Assembly (NCBI RefSeq): GCF_040219335.1
Contig: NZ_JAVJSQ010000022.1
Coordinates: 1-64,000, forward strand
Direction of reading: 5' to 3'
Source: Gimesia sp.
GTDB lineage: Bacteria > Planctomycetota > Planctomycetia > Planctomycetales > Planctomycetaceae
Length of the DNA: 64,000 nucleotides
Both the position numbers and the translations under genes were made by a program. Below the pieces are notes generated by a model. That model was not told the origin of the DNA, searched no databases, and was given only the letters and a program-made list of their open reading frames with translations. The stretch's first letter is position 1, and every line of letters begins with the position of its first letter. This document shows, in pieces, positions 9,477-18,259 of this stretch.

Positions 9477-10373
9477 ATGATGATGGGGAATTCCTTGGAA
9501 CGGAATCAGACTTCACTGACTTACCGCAGCCTGAGCCTGTTTTTACTGCTAGCCGTCCTGATGACACCGCTGGGGCTGACCGCCCGCAGTTTTGCTTACC
9601 AGGATGAAGCTGCTCCTGCCGGTGAAGCACCTGCCGCTAACGAAGCCCCCGCTGGTGAAGCACCCGCGGCTGGAGAGGCCCCTGCCGGCGAAGCTCCGGC
9701 AGCCGGTGGAGCTCAACCTGCTGCCAACGGTGCCGCACCTGCTGCTGCCTCTGAAAGCTTCCTGTCCTGGATGATTCGGGCTTCGGGTTTCTTCGGTCTG
9801 ATCCTGTTGCTGCTATCCTTCCTGATGGTTGCCTTGATCATGGCTAACGTACTTTCGATTCGTCGCGACAACCTGATGCCACCGGATCTGATCGGTGCCT
9901 TCGAAGAAAAGCTGAATAACAAAGATTACCAGGGGGCCTTCGAGCTGGCTAAAAGCGATGACTCATTCGTTGCCCGCGTACTGGCAGCGGGACTGAGCAA
10001 ACTGAATCAGGGTTACTCAGAAGCCGTCGAGGGGATGCAGGAAGTCGGTGAAGACGAAAACATGGCCATGGAACACAAGCTGAGCTACCTGGCTCTGATT
10101 GGTGCCATCGCTCCCATGATCGGGCTGATGGGTACGGTGTATGGTATGATTTTGAGCTTCCAGACCATCGCTAACTCGGCAACTTCCCCCAAACCTTCCG
10201 AACTGGCTGACGGTATTTCGACCGCGTTGTTCACCACACTGGAAGGTCTGACTGTTGCGATTCCCGCGATGATTTTCTACAGCCTGTTGCGAAACCGGGT
10301 TGCCCGCTTCTCACTGGAAGTCGGCATGATCAGCGAAAGCCTGATGAACCGTTTCTCTTCCAGCAGTAAATAA
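9477..10373 (+). CDS. exbB: MotA/TolQ/ExbB proton channel family protein
   Basis: A 298-residue inner-membrane protein of the MotA/TolQ/ExbB family, which forms the pentameric channel of proton-driven motors. It has an N-terminal hydrophobic segment (about 20-40) and an unusual Ala/Pro/Glu/Gly-rich stretch of repeated EAPAGEAPAA-like units (about 44-95) probably in the periplasm. Then follow a helix at about 103-128, a cytoplasmic domain, and two helices at about 200-225 and 245-270 with the family GLMGTVYGMI and ALFTTLEGLTVAIPA segments. GGAG lies nine bases before the first of two consecutive ATG codons. It precedes two ExbD genes, so channel and stator plug are encoded together. The symbol is family-level; no TonB or TolA is visible. 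Confidence 0.9.
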   Translation: MMMGNSLERNQTSLTYRSLSLFLLLAVLMTPLGLTARSFAYQDEAAPAGEAPAANEAPAGEAPAAGEAPAGEAPAAGGAQPAANGAAPAAASESFLSWMIRASGFFGLILLLLSFLMVALIMANVLSIRRDNLMPPDLIGAFEEKLNNKDYQGAFELAKSDDSFVARVLAAGLSKLNQGYSEAVEGMQEVGEDENMAMEHKLSYLALIGAIAPMIGLMGTVYGMILSFQTIANSATSPKPSELADGISTALFTTLEGLTVAIPAMIFYSLLRNRVARFSLEVGMISESLMNRFSSSSK

Positions 10374-10445
10374 ACCACCAATTTCCAGCAGAGTCACTGT
10401 CTCATCAGTTGAGCAGTGACTTCTGACGGAGAAAAGAGTGAACCG

Positions 10446-10916
10446 ATGAAAATCAAATCAAAGAAGCCGGCTGTCGCTGATGTTGACATGACTCCCATGA
10501 TCGACATCGTCTTTCAGCTCATTGCATTCTTCATGGTGATTACCAACTTCGAACAGATCCAGGCCGACGAACGGGTGAAACTCCCTTCCGACTCACTGGC
10601 CAAACCACCCGAAGTCAAAGCCGCTGATGAACTGGTTCTGAACATCGGCTTCGACCGGAACACGCAGGGCGAAATCACCGACCCCGAAGCCTATATCTTT
10701 TATAATGGCGAACAGATCCCGGTGCTGAAATTCGGCCCTAAACTGGAACAGGAAGCCCGTATCTACAAGCAGAAGAACCAGGATCCTAAAGAGGTACCTG
10801 TGATTCTGCGAGCCGATGCGCTTGTAAAAACGGGGCTGATTCAGGATTTGATCAAGCTCGCCCAGGAGAACGGTTTCACCAAGTTTGCCTTCAAGGCGAC
10901 ACAGAAGATTCAATAA
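10446..10916 (+). CDS. exbD: ExbD/TolR family biopolymer transport protein (first copy)
   Basis: A 156-residue ExbD/TolR-type protein. It has a short basic cytoplasmic start, then DMTPMIDIVFQLIAFFMV, a single membrane helix carrying the family Asp that takes part in proton translocation (Asp22), then a periplasmic domain. The ATG at 10446 gives the canonical N-terminus; an upstream in-frame GTG at 10416 has no good ribosome-binding site. It is 72 bp after exbB and 56 bp before a second, divergent ExbD. Two ExbD types in one operon suggest a heterodimeric stator. Confidence 0.9.
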   Translation: MKIKSKKPAVADVDMTPMIDIVFQLIAFFMVITNFEQIQADERVKLPSDSLAKPPEVKAADELVLNIGFDRNTQGEITDPEAYIFYNGEQIPVLKFGPKLEQEARIYKQKNQDPKEVPVILRADALVKTGLIQDLIKLAQENGFTKFAFKATQKIQ

Positions 10917-10972
10917 CGGTATCTTTCAACGCATCAATGCATGCGAGTATTCAATAACAGGAACAGGTTCCT

Positions 10973-11485
10973 ATGAAGTTACGCAGCTCAGGCCGGGAAG
11001 CAGAAAAAATCGAGCCCCAGATGGCGCCGATGATTGACGTGGTTTTCCAGCTGTTGATCTTCTTCATGCTGACGCTGAACATTGTTGAACCCGAAGGGGA
11101 TTTCAACGTCAACATGCCGATCACGGACAGTAATACTCCGGCTGAAGACCCGAATATTTTCCCGGATATCAAAGTTCGCCTGGTCGCCAATGAAGATGGC
11201 TCACTGAATACGATCCGTCTGGGTCAGGTCAATCTGGGGAACGGTCCCAATGTCTTTGCCGGTCTGAATCATGAGATTCTGAAGATCATCGGCAAACCGG
11301 GTAACCCGATCACCAAGGATATGGAAGTCGAAATCGAAGCCGATTACAACCTGCATTACGAATACACCCTGAAGGCCGTCAGTGCCTGTACAGGACGACT
11401 TGATTCTTCGGCTAAGCATATTATTCGTTACATTGAGAAGATCAAATTTGCCCCTCCCGTGGGTGGTCCCGCAGCGGGCAGTTAA
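10973..11485 (+). CDS. exbD: ExbD/TolR family biopolymer transport protein (second copy)
   Basis: A 170-residue ExbD/TolR paralogue, distinct from the preceding one. It begins MKLRSSGREAEKIEPQ, and the helix APMIDVVFQLLIFFMLTLNIV carries the conserved Asp. The periplasmic domain follows. In place of the usual MTPMID it has MAPMID, common in planctomycete ExbD proteins. It is the last gene of the module and is followed 18 bp later by a strong terminator. Confidence 0.9.
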   Translation: MKLRSSGREAEKIEPQMAPMIDVVFQLLIFFMLTLNIVEPEGDFNVNMPITDSNTPAEDPNIFPDIKVRLVANEDGSLNTIRLGQVNLGNGPNVFAGLNHEILKIIGKPGNPITKDMEVEIEADYNLHYEYTLKAVSACTGRLDSSAKHIIRYIEKIKFAPPVGGPAAGS

Positions 11486-11502
11486 GCAGAGAATTATTCG
11501 CT

Positions 11503-11540
11503 AAAATGCTTACAGATATCCATATCTGTGAGCATTTTTT
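11503..11540 (+). terminator. rho-independent terminator of the TPR-ExbB-ExbD module
   Basis: AAATGCT-T-ACAGATAT pairs with ATATCTGT-G-AGCATTT across a CC loop, and six T follow the stem at 11535-11540. It lies just after the second exbD stop. Confidence 0.9.
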
Positions 11541-12211
11541 CATTGGTGGCGACTCTCTTTTTTAATGACACCAATGTCCAACTAAAGCCACACCTGAAAT
11601 TCATGCAGGAAACAGTTCTAACCGAATCTTTTTCAGTAGCAGGTAATCTGGGGTTAGGCTATAGTGTACGATCATCCTTAACCCGTAATACGGGCGTAAG
11701 GTTTATAATAACAGCTTGATCTATGCCGGCTCACCAGCCGGAAACAAGCTGCAGCATGTTGTGTGTTTGGGAGATCACACAATGATTTTTTGCCTCGGTA
11801 TCTGTTACCGGGATGCCTGTTGAAGAATTTGTATTGGTTTCCACAAATTTGATGAAGGAATTGACGAGGTCCTGCATTGAAAATGAACCAGCACCAACCG
11901 GCCCATTCACGAACAGATTGCACCCCACAGGACAGGGATCTTCTACGAGATCCTTCCCACCGGATGCGTCCTTCAGACGACTTGATTAATCAGCTGCATT
12001 AATTCAACCACTCTGATCACCGACTCAAAATCATTCCCAAGCTCTCTGGATGTCTTAGACCCGTTTCAGAGTTCAGGAATGTTTCTGAATCTGCATCCCA
12101 GGCTGTCGAACAGTCACCGGATGTGGAAGTATACGATGCGTGTCAGCGTTCAGGAGTCACAGGGAACAACTTACTAGAAGTTTGCCTTATACCTGAAGTG
12201 ACCTAAAACCA
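11541..12211. other. gene-free region with several hairpins
   Basis: About 670 bp between the Exb terminator and the PIN-TRAM gene. Short ORFs on both strands look non-coding. It holds the candidate small RNA at 11704-11791, a CCCGTA/TACGGG hairpin just before it (11682-11694), and a GATCT-AGATC hairpin around 11937-11951. The PIN-TRAM promoter should lie in the last part; I could not place it. Confidence 0.5.
11704..11791 (+). ncRNA. candidate small RNA with intrinsic terminator
   Basis: A perfect -10 box TATAAT (11704-11709) is followed by a nested stem: AGCTTG (11713-11718) with CAAGCT (11745-11750), enclosing CCGGCT (11726-11731) with AGCCGG (11736-11741). A second stem TTGTGTG (11759-11765) / CACACAA (11776-11782) is followed by six T (11786-11791). 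No good -35 box is visible, and a start seven bases after the -10 box would trim the outer stem slightly. It resembles no RNA family I recognise. It could also be a terminator-like leader. Confidence 0.4.
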
Positions 12212-13225
12212 ATGTTGTTAATCAGTATTCGAGTGCTCTACGCCTTTGTCTGTGCGGGAGCCATCGCAACGTACGTCAGCTCTAACCCGCCCAGCCCCGT
12301 GGATCAGTACCCCCTGATCGCATTTGTGCTGCTCATGATGTTGACCCAGGGCGTCACCTGCCTGGACCTGCTCATCAGCCAGAAGCGCATCGAGGTGATG
12401 TCTGCCATTTATTTCGGCCTGCTGGTCGGCGTTCTGCTCAGCTATCTGCTGATCCAGGCTCTAAGCCCGGTAATTTCCAAAACGCCCTGGGGGGAAGGTG
12501 TGGTGATGATCTCGACGCTGACGCTCCCCTACCTGTGTATATCGTTTCTCTTACAGACGAAGGACGATTTTCGTTTCATCGTGCCTTACGTTGAGTTCTC
12601 ACGGGAACTGAAGGGGGGCCGTCCCCTGGTGCTGGACAGTAGCGCCCTGATTGATGGTCGGATTGCCGACGTTGTGGAAACCAAGATCCTTGACTCGGAA
12701 ATGGTGGTTCCTGACTTCATCCTGAAAGAGGTTCAGGATATTGCCGACAGCAGCGACAAGGTCAGACGCGTCCGTGGCCGTCGGGGCCTGGATATTCTTT
12801 CTACTTTACAGAATAACCCGAACGTCGATATCTCGATGTACGACGCCAAGGAGACGGAAAAGGAAAAGGGACTCACCGTCGATCAGCGACTGGTGGTGGC
12901 AGCGAAAAAACTGGGGGGGAGAGTTGTGACTAACGACTTCAACCTCAACAAGGTTGCCAGCGTGCAAGGGGTCGATGTGATCAACCTGAACGATGTCGCC
13001 AACTCGCTGAAACCGCGTTACCTGCCCGGAGAACATATCCAGTTGAAGATCATCAAGGAAGGTGAATCCCAGGGACAGGGTGTCGGTTACCTGGACGATG
13101 GAACGATGGTGGTCTGCGAACAGGCCAATCACCTGGTGGGGCGCGACGTGGATGCCGTGGTAACCAGTGTGCTGCAGAGCAGTGCCGGCCGCATGATCTT
13201 TGGCCGCGTCACCGAAAGCCGCTAA
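12212..13225 (+). CDS. membrane PIN-TRAM domain protein (YacL-like)
   Basis: A 337-residue protein. Four N-terminal membrane helices (about 1-120) are followed by a PIN nuclease domain starting at [14 protein letters not shown] (about 145-265) with acidic metal-binding residues in DSSALIDGR and [11 protein letters not shown]-terminal TRAM RNA-binding domain (about 270-335) follows. This architecture is that of Bacillus YacL and related predicted membrane RNases. A Nudix gene starts 15 bp later, so the two are probably cotranscribed. The substrate is unknown. Confidence 0.9.
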   Translation: MLLISIRVLYAFVCAGAIATYVSSNPPSPVDQYPLIAFVLLMMLTQGVTCLDLLISQKRIEVMSAIYFGLLVGVLLSYLLIQALSPVISKTPWGEGVVMISTLTLPYLCISFLLQTKDDFRFIVPYVEFSRELKGGRPLVLDSSALIDGRIADVVETKILDSEMVVPDFILKEVQDIADSSDKVRRVRGRRGLDILSTLQNNPNVDISMYDAKETEKEKGLTVDQRLVVAAKKLGGRVVTNDFNLNKVASVQGVDVINLNDVANSLKPRYLPGEHIQLKIIKEGESQGQGVGYLDDGTMVVCEQANHLVGRDVDAVVTSVLQSSAGRMIFGRVTESR

Positions 13226-13240
13226 CCCCATTCACAGCGG

Positions 13241-13666
13241 ATGGCTGTTATGAATGAGCGCAAAACGAACCGGATCGGAATTGCCGTTGTGGAACACCAG
13301 CGGCAGTTCCTGATCGGTGTTCGTGATCACTCGACGACACTCGCAGGGCACCATGAGTTCCCAGGGGGGAAATGCGAACCCGGGGAAGCCCCGGATGTCT
13401 GCGCCGCCCGAGAGTGTCTCGAAGAAACGGGGCTGCATGTTCACCCCGCGGAAGAGTTGCTCTATGTCGAACACGCGTACGATCATGCAGACGTGCTGTT
13501 GCATTTCTGGTTATGTCACCCGGAACCAGCTATACCCGCTCAGTTGCTCACAGAAGAACTGAAAGGGTTCCGCTGGATCCCGGCTGAGGAACTTCCCGCC
13601 TTAAATTTTCCCGCCGCAAATGCGCCGCTGATTGATCTGCTGATCAATGCCTACATCCGCAGTTGA
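13241..13666 (+). CDS. Nudix hydrolase, MutT-like
   Basis: A 141-residue Nudix hydrolase. The Nudix box is complete: Gly, five residues, Glu, seven residues, then RECLEETGL. This fits hydrolysis of nucleoside diphosphate derivatives; the FPGGKCEPGE context and size resemble MutT-type (8-oxo-dGTPase) enzymes, but specificity cannot be read from sequence. A second possible ATG lies three codons in. It follows the PIN-TRAM gene by 15 bp, which suggests an operon. Confidence 0.88.
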   Translation: MAVMNERKTNRIGIAVVEHQRQFLIGVRDHSTTLAGHHEFPGGKCEPGEAPDVCAARECLEETGLHVHPAEELLYVEHAYDHADVLLHFWLCHPEPAIPAQLLTEELKGFRWIPAEELPALNFPAANAPLIDLLINAYIRS

Positions 13667-13806
13667 CAACACCTGAATGTTTGCCTCGCGAGTAGAATTC
13701 CGCCCGTCAGATCCGATTTGACAAGGGCGTTCCGTGGCCTAAACTTCAGGGTCGTTTATAAACACCTCAATGGTATTATTCCCTAACTGAAGCGGGCTGG
13801 AATAGA

Positions 13807-14868
13807 ATGGGCTATTCAATCACTCAGGCACAACCGAGTGACGATCAGGAAGAACTGATTTCCCTGATTAATCGGAATTTTGATAAAAATGATTCCCAGT
13901 GGTTCGACTGGTCGCATCGACAGAATCCCTTCGGGCAAAACTACTGCTGGCTCGCCCGGGAAGAAGCAGCCGGTAAGCTGATCGGCTCAACGGGGCTGCT
14001 CAGTCGACGCATGAATTATCAGGGTGAGCCACTGTATTTTGGTCAGGCCGAGGCGATTAACATTGATCCCGAACATCGCTCTGCCCAGGCTGCCATCAAG
14101 TTACAACGAGCATTGGTTTCACATCTTCCGGAAACCGACTTCAAATTCGTGTACGGTATGACAGAAACCGCCGCTGCCGTTTTCCAGCGCTGTCGCTACA
14201 AAAAAGTCGGCACCTTCCAGCACTGGGTTATGCCGCTGCGCAGCGAGTATAAGCTCAAAAATAAAATCGCGAACCCACTAGTGAGAAAAGGAGCAGCCAC
14301 CTTTGTTGATCTGGGGCTGCGTCTCTATTCACTGGAGTCTCGAACGTTCCTGTCACCGCGTCTCAGAACCAATTTTGAAGCCCCCTTTGATGAACGCTTC
14401 CATGATCTGTTCACTCGGCATTCACAGGATTTGATCACAGTAGAGCGGACGCGTGAATTTCTGGAATGGCGGTTTTGTCAGGAGCCGACTTCCCGATTCC
14501 AGATTATGACGCTGGAAAACAGAGATCAGGAACTGCTGGGATACATCGTGTACGTGATCGGCGAGACAGGCAGAAACGGAGACCACGCTGCCGGGATTCA
14601 GGACTTCTTCTACCAAGATGAATCAGTTCTTAAAACAATGCTGGCTGCTTTTATTCAGCAGTGCCGGCAGATTGGAATGGATACGATCGTCATGAATTAT
14701 TTCGGTCGAAAAGAAATCGGGAAACTGTTATCCCGCTTCGGTTTTTTCGAACGGAAGTCGGCGACTCAGGTTTTCGTATATCAGAACCCTCAGTACTCTG
14801 ATTTACAGATGGATACGATCCTCGCCCCGGAACACTGGCATCTGACCAACGCAGAGTTGCTGTCTTAA
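13807..14868 (+). CDS. GNAT-like acyltransferase
   Basis: A 353-residue protein resembling GNAT acetyltransferases. The N-terminal half has a GNAT-like run (ITQAQPSDDQEEL..., then GSTGLLSRRM... and a beta-strand/helix pair around NIDPEHRSAQAAIKLQ). A second region (about 210-330) has WRFCQEPTSRFQ and a GYIVYV strand, suggesting a tandem-GNAT layout. No signal peptide or membrane helix. The substrate is unknown. It has its own 140-bp upstream region. Confidence 0.65.
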   Translation: MGYSITQAQPSDDQEELISLINRNFDKNDSQWFDWSHRQNPFGQNYCWLAREEAAGKLIGSTGLLSRRMNYQGEPLYFGQAEAINIDPEHRSAQAAIKLQRALVSHLPETDFKFVYGMTETAAAVFQRCRYKKVGTFQHWVMPLRSEYKLKNKIANPLVRKGAATFVDLGLRLYSLESRTFLSPRLRTNFEAPFDERFHDLFTRHSQDLITVERTREFLEWRFCQEPTSRFQIMTLENRDQELLGYIVYVIGETGRNGDHAAGIQDFFYQDESVLKTMLAAFIQQCRQIGMDTIVMNYFGRKEIGKLLSRFGFFERKSATQVFVYQNPQYSDLQMDTILAPEHWHLTNAELLS

Positions 14869-14887
14869 GCTCTCACAGTCATACCAT

Positions 14888-14905
14888 TAATAAACTGGTT
14901 TATTA
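14888..14905. repeat. AT-rich 18-base palindrome between convergent genes
   Basis: TAATAAACTGGTTTATTA is a perfect inverted repeat located between the GNAT-like gene and the convergent PQQ-blade gene; its last three bases are the latter's stop codon. It may act as a weak bidirectional terminator. Confidence 0.4.
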
Positions 14906-15295
14906 GGCGTTATTGTTCCGCCTGCGCTGTTCGCGAGCCCGCATTTCGGCGGCTCCGGCCGAGTTGGTATGGTTACCAGCAGTTGCCAGGGTGGGGATAC
15001 CATAACCGAAGCCTTTGAGGCCATTGAACCAGAGCTGATTCCCACTGAAGGGATCGAGACAGTAAGTGTATCCATCAATCGAGACAAACAGCTGTTCTTC
15101 ATCCACCATGACCGCAACATAGCCGGAGCGTCCCTTAGGCGCTTTCCAGCTCCAGATCAATGCGCCGGTGTCCCGGTCTAATGCCATGACACGCGAGTTG
15201 AATCCGAGGAAGAGCAGATCGTTGATCTCGTAAGAGTCGGTTCTGCGTGGTCTTTGATCGGAGAACGCATTGTCATCCAGAAATCCGCCACTCAT
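14903..15295 (-). CDS. short PQQ-like beta-propeller blade protein
   Basis: A 130-residue protein with two PQQ-type blade motifs (VMALDRDTGALIWSWKAP and TYCLDPFSGNQLWFNG). A full propeller needs six to eight blades, so this is either a remnant or a unit that oligomerises. There is no signal peptide. The ATG at 15295 has AGGA about nine bases upstream. The frame stays open upstream to 15391, overlapping the end of the TPR lipoprotein gene, but without a normal start codon. It lies 79 bp after that gene on the same strand, so they are probably cotranscribed. Confidence 0.7.
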   Translation of the reverse strand: MSGGFLDDNAFSDQRPRRTDSYEINDLLFLGFNSRVMALDRDTGALIWSWKAPKGRSGYVAVMVDEEQLFVSIDGYTYCLDPFSGNQLWFNGLKGFGYGIPTLATAGNHTNSAGAAEMRAREQRRRNNNA

Positions 15296-15374
15296 GGGAA
15301 CAGTTCCTGATTGAGTTGTGAAACAGGTCTGGCTCCCGATTTTCTGCCGTTGTCGAAGCCACTCTGAGAACGGA

Positions 15375-16838
15375 TTAATCGATGGGACGGATCACGGGTT
15401 TTGCAGCTGTTTTCTCTTTATTCAGCTTTTCCGGTCCCAGGGAAGGATCGATGGCAACCGCACGTTCGAAATCTTCAGCCGCCAGTTTATGCTTGCCCTG
15501 CTTCTTGTAATTTTCAGAGCGTTTCAGATATGCCTGGGCGACGACTTCGTCAATCCGGCGGGCACGTTCAAAATCACGCAAAGCATGATCGAGATCGCCC
15601 CGTTGCATGAAAGCATCGCCGCGGACTGAATAAGCCTCGGGATTCGGCTGGATTTTGATGGAACGTGAACATTCTTGAATACAACGATCCAGCTCTTTCT
15701 CTTCAAGATAGAGTGCGCCCCGAATCAGGTAACCGCGGCCGGTATCCTGGGTCAGTTCGACGATCTTCGCGTAATCCTGCATGGCAGATTCGCGTTCTTC
15801 TGAAGCGAGAAAGAACTGTGCCCGTTCCAGCAGCAACTCGGTATTTTCAGGATCCTTAACCAGCCGCTCATTGATCGTAGCCAGTTGCTGCAACCAGACC
15901 AGTTTCTGTTTGTCCGCATCCGCTTTTTTCTTGTCTCCCGCTGACTCATATGCAGACATCCGCTGACGATAAAACTTCTGATTCTGCGGACTGAGCTCAA
16001 TTGCTTTGGTGAAGTCGGCAATGGCCTTGTCATATTTTTTCTGCTTCTGCCAGGCCAGTCCCCGGTTGTCATAGGCATTCAGATACTTCGGGTTTTCCTG
16101 AATGACTTTGTTTAAGATCTTAATGGACTCTTCGCCCTCTCCCAGATTCATCAGTGTGAATCCCAAGTTGTTCATGGCATCCAGGCTGTCGGGTTTGATC
16201 TTGAGAACCTGCTCGAAATCGGCCCGGGCCTCTTTAAGCTTGCCAGACGTCGCGAAGAGCAACCCACGGTTATTGTAGGCATGATGACTGTCCGGCTTGA
16301 GCTCGATTGCCTTGGTGAAATCGTTCAGCGCGAGCTGACCGCCGCCCCGGGTCATGAAAAATAATGCCCGTGTATAATAATACTGAGCAACGCCTGGCTG
16401 CATGTCGATGGCTTTGGTCAGGTCCACGATGGCGTTGGCGTCCTGCTTCAGGTCTGCCCAGGCGCTGCCTCGATGGAAATAGTATTTGGCGACCTGGGGA
16501 TTCAGCGTGATCGCCGAGTTGAGCACCCGCGTCGCGTCAGGCAGCTTGCCCTGTTTAATCAAGGCACGTGCCTGCAGGAACAGCTCTTCCGCTTTCTTCT
16601 GAGCGGCCTGATCGACTGACGCCTGCTGTGCCGCAGGTTCAGAGGTAGATGGTGTCGCAGCTGGCTTCGCACTGGCCTCCGAATTCACGGCAACTGTGCC
16701 CTGCTGCGCAGGCTGCTTTTGCTCCGCGGATTGTGTTTTATCTGATTTAACTGCTTGTCGTGCAGCCGGTTGCGACTCAGCACCACATCCACTTACCAGA
16801 AAGAAACCGACCAGCATCCCTGCAATCTGACGCTTCAT
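15375..16838 (-). CDS. TPR lipoprotein
   Basis: A 487-residue protein. The N-terminus MKRQIAGMLVGFFLVSGC is a lipoprotein signal with lipobox LVSGC. A Gln/Ala/Ser-rich spacer (to about 85) is followed by roughly ten TPR repeats through to the end. The ATG at 16838 is preferred over the GTG four codons upstream because TAGGTG lies nine bases before it. It is probably an outer-membrane or periplasmic scaffold; the partner is unknown. The short PQQ-blade gene lies downstream in the same transcription unit. Confidence 0.85.
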   Translation of the reverse strand: MKRQIAGMLVGFFLVSGCGAESQPAARQAVKSDKTQSAEQKQPAQQGTVAVNSEASAKPAATPSTSEPAAQQASVDQAAQKKAEELFLQARALIKQGKLPDATRVLNSAITLNPQVAKYYFHRGSAWADLKQDANAIVDLTKAIDMQPGVAQYYYTRALFFMTRGGGQLALNDFTKAIELKPDSHHAYNNRGLLFATSGKLKEARADFEQVLKIKPDSLDAMNNLGFTLMNLGEGEESIKILNKVIQENPKYLNAYDNRGLAWQKQKKYDKAIADFTKAIELSPQNQKFYRQRMSAYESAGDKKKADADKQKLVWLQQLATINERLVKDPENTELLLERAQFFLASEERESAMQDYAKIVELTQDTGRGYLIRGALYLEEKELDRCIQECSRSIKIQPNPEAYSVRGDAFMQRGDLDHALRDFERARRIDEVVAQAYLKRSENYKKQGKHKLAAEDFERAVAIDPSLGPEKLNKEKTAAKPVIRPID

Positions 16839-17045
16839 TTTTGCTATCACCTACTTTGTGTATCCATACCTGTTGCATAAAATGCAATTAATCCTGCGAA
16901 GGCTTGTAAATCGACATTGAAAATCTGTCAATCCCAATTGATTTTCCGCCATTTTCATGAATGGACGTCGTGACCCCGATCTTTTACAATCCGGGGACTA
17001 CAATCCTGTCCTGAACTTTGATTTAACCTTAAAGGAACCTGTCAC

Positions 17046-18191
17046 TTGCAGTTACCACGTAACCCGACCAGAGAAGTGAAAATTGGCTCAGCTGTCATCG
17101 GTAACGCGAATCCGATTGCCGTCCAGAGTATGACAGCGACCAAGACCAGCAACATCGATGCCACTGTTGCCCAGATTCACTCTCTGGAAGAGGCAGGGGC
17201 GGACATCGTGCGTGTGGCCGTCGATAATCGTCGCGAAGCAGCCGCCCTGATCGAAATTCGCAAGCAGACAACGGTTCCCATCAGTGTGGACCTGCAGGAA
17301 AACTACCGTCTGGCGGAAGTCATTGCCCCATACGTAAATAAACTCCGCTACAATCCGGGGCACCTGTATCACCACGAACCGGAAAAACCCTGGCAGGATA
17401 AAGTCCGCTTCATTGCCGAAATTGCCCGCGACAATGATTGTGCACTCCGCGTCGGAGTCAACTGTGGCTCGGTCGACCCTGCCAAGCTGGAAAAGTATGA
17501 TCCTGCGGATTCGATTTCGCCCATGCTGGAAAGCGCTCTGGATCACTGTACGTTTCTGGAATCGATCGACTTCACACGCTTCTGTGTCTCTCTGAAAGAT
17601 TCGGATCCCGCGAAAGTCATCGAAGTTAACACCCGTTTCGCTGCACAGCGTCCGGATATCCCGCTGCACCTGGGTGTCACCGAAGCCGGAATGCCTCCCG
17701 ATGGGATCATCAAAACCCGAATGGCCTTCGAGCAGTTGATCAGCAAAGGGATCGGCGACACGATTCGCGTTTCGCTTACTGTCCCTAACGACCGTAAGGG
17801 AGAAGAGATCGAAGCCGGCCGCGCGATTCTGAAAGACATCGCGGAAGGCCGGGTACGAACGGTGGTCGACTTTGATCTGAAGGGCCTGAACATCATCAGC
17901 TGTCCCAGTTGCTCCCGTGTTGAGAATGAAGTTTTCGTCGATCTGGCAGCTGACGTCAAGAAGATGACCGAGTACGCCAAAGACTACAAGCTGACGATTG
18001 CCGTGATGGGTTGTCGCGTAAATGGACCGGGCGAAACCGATGATGCCGACCTCGGACTCTGGTGCGGTCCGAATTATGTGAATCTCAAAAAAGGGAGTGA
18101 ATCTCTGGGACGCTACTCCTATGATGAGATTCTGCCGCGACTCAAAAGCGAACTGGATGCCCTGATTGAAGAACAGACGGCCCAGATTTAA
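17046..18191 (+). CDS. ispG: 4-hydroxy-3-methylbut-2-enyl-diphosphate synthase
   Basis: A 381-residue IspG (GcpE), the iron-sulfur enzyme that makes HMBPP from MEcPP in the non-mevalonate isoprenoid pathway. Recognised from [19 protein letters not shown], the TIM-barrel strands, and the C-terminal [4Fe-4S] domain with SCPSCSR and [10 protein letters not shown] cysteines. The length is that of the short bacterial form, without the plant/Chlamydia-type insertion. The start is TTG at 17046 with AAAGGAA eight bases upstream. It is a single gene followed 68 bp later by zwf. Confidence 0.96.
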   Translation: MQLPRNPTREVKIGSAVIGNANPIAVQSMTATKTSNIDATVAQIHSLEEAGADIVRVAVDNRREAAALIEIRKQTTVPISVDLQENYRLAEVIAPYVNKLRYNPGHLYHHEPEKPWQDKVRFIAEIARDNDCALRVGVNCGSVDPAKLEKYDPADSISPMLESALDHCTFLESIDFTRFCVSLKDSDPAKVIEVNTRFAAQRPDIPLHLGVTEAGMPPDGIIKTRMAFEQLISKGIGDTIRVSLTVPNDRKGEEIEAGRAILKDIAEGRVRTVVDFDLKGLNIISCPSCSRVENEVFVDLAADVKKMTEYAKDYKLTIAVMGCRVNGPGETDDADLGLWCGPNYVNLKKGSESLGRYSYDEILPRLKSELDALIEEQTAQI

Positions 18192-18259
18192 ACTCTATGC
18201 GCGCGACACATATTGCTCACTTTTCCAATCTAACTTCCTGGAAGGCATGAACGTCCATC

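Noticed and set aside
11678..11923. Minus-strand 81-residue frame over the candidate small RNA
   Set aside because: No start signal, low-quality composition and it overlaps the stem-loops; the RNA reading explains the region better.
14903..15391. A longer PQQ-blade gene starting at an ATT overlapping the TPR lipoprotein stop
   Set aside because: ATT is a very rare start codon, no ribosome-binding site precedes it, and the ATG at 15295 has AGGA upstream.
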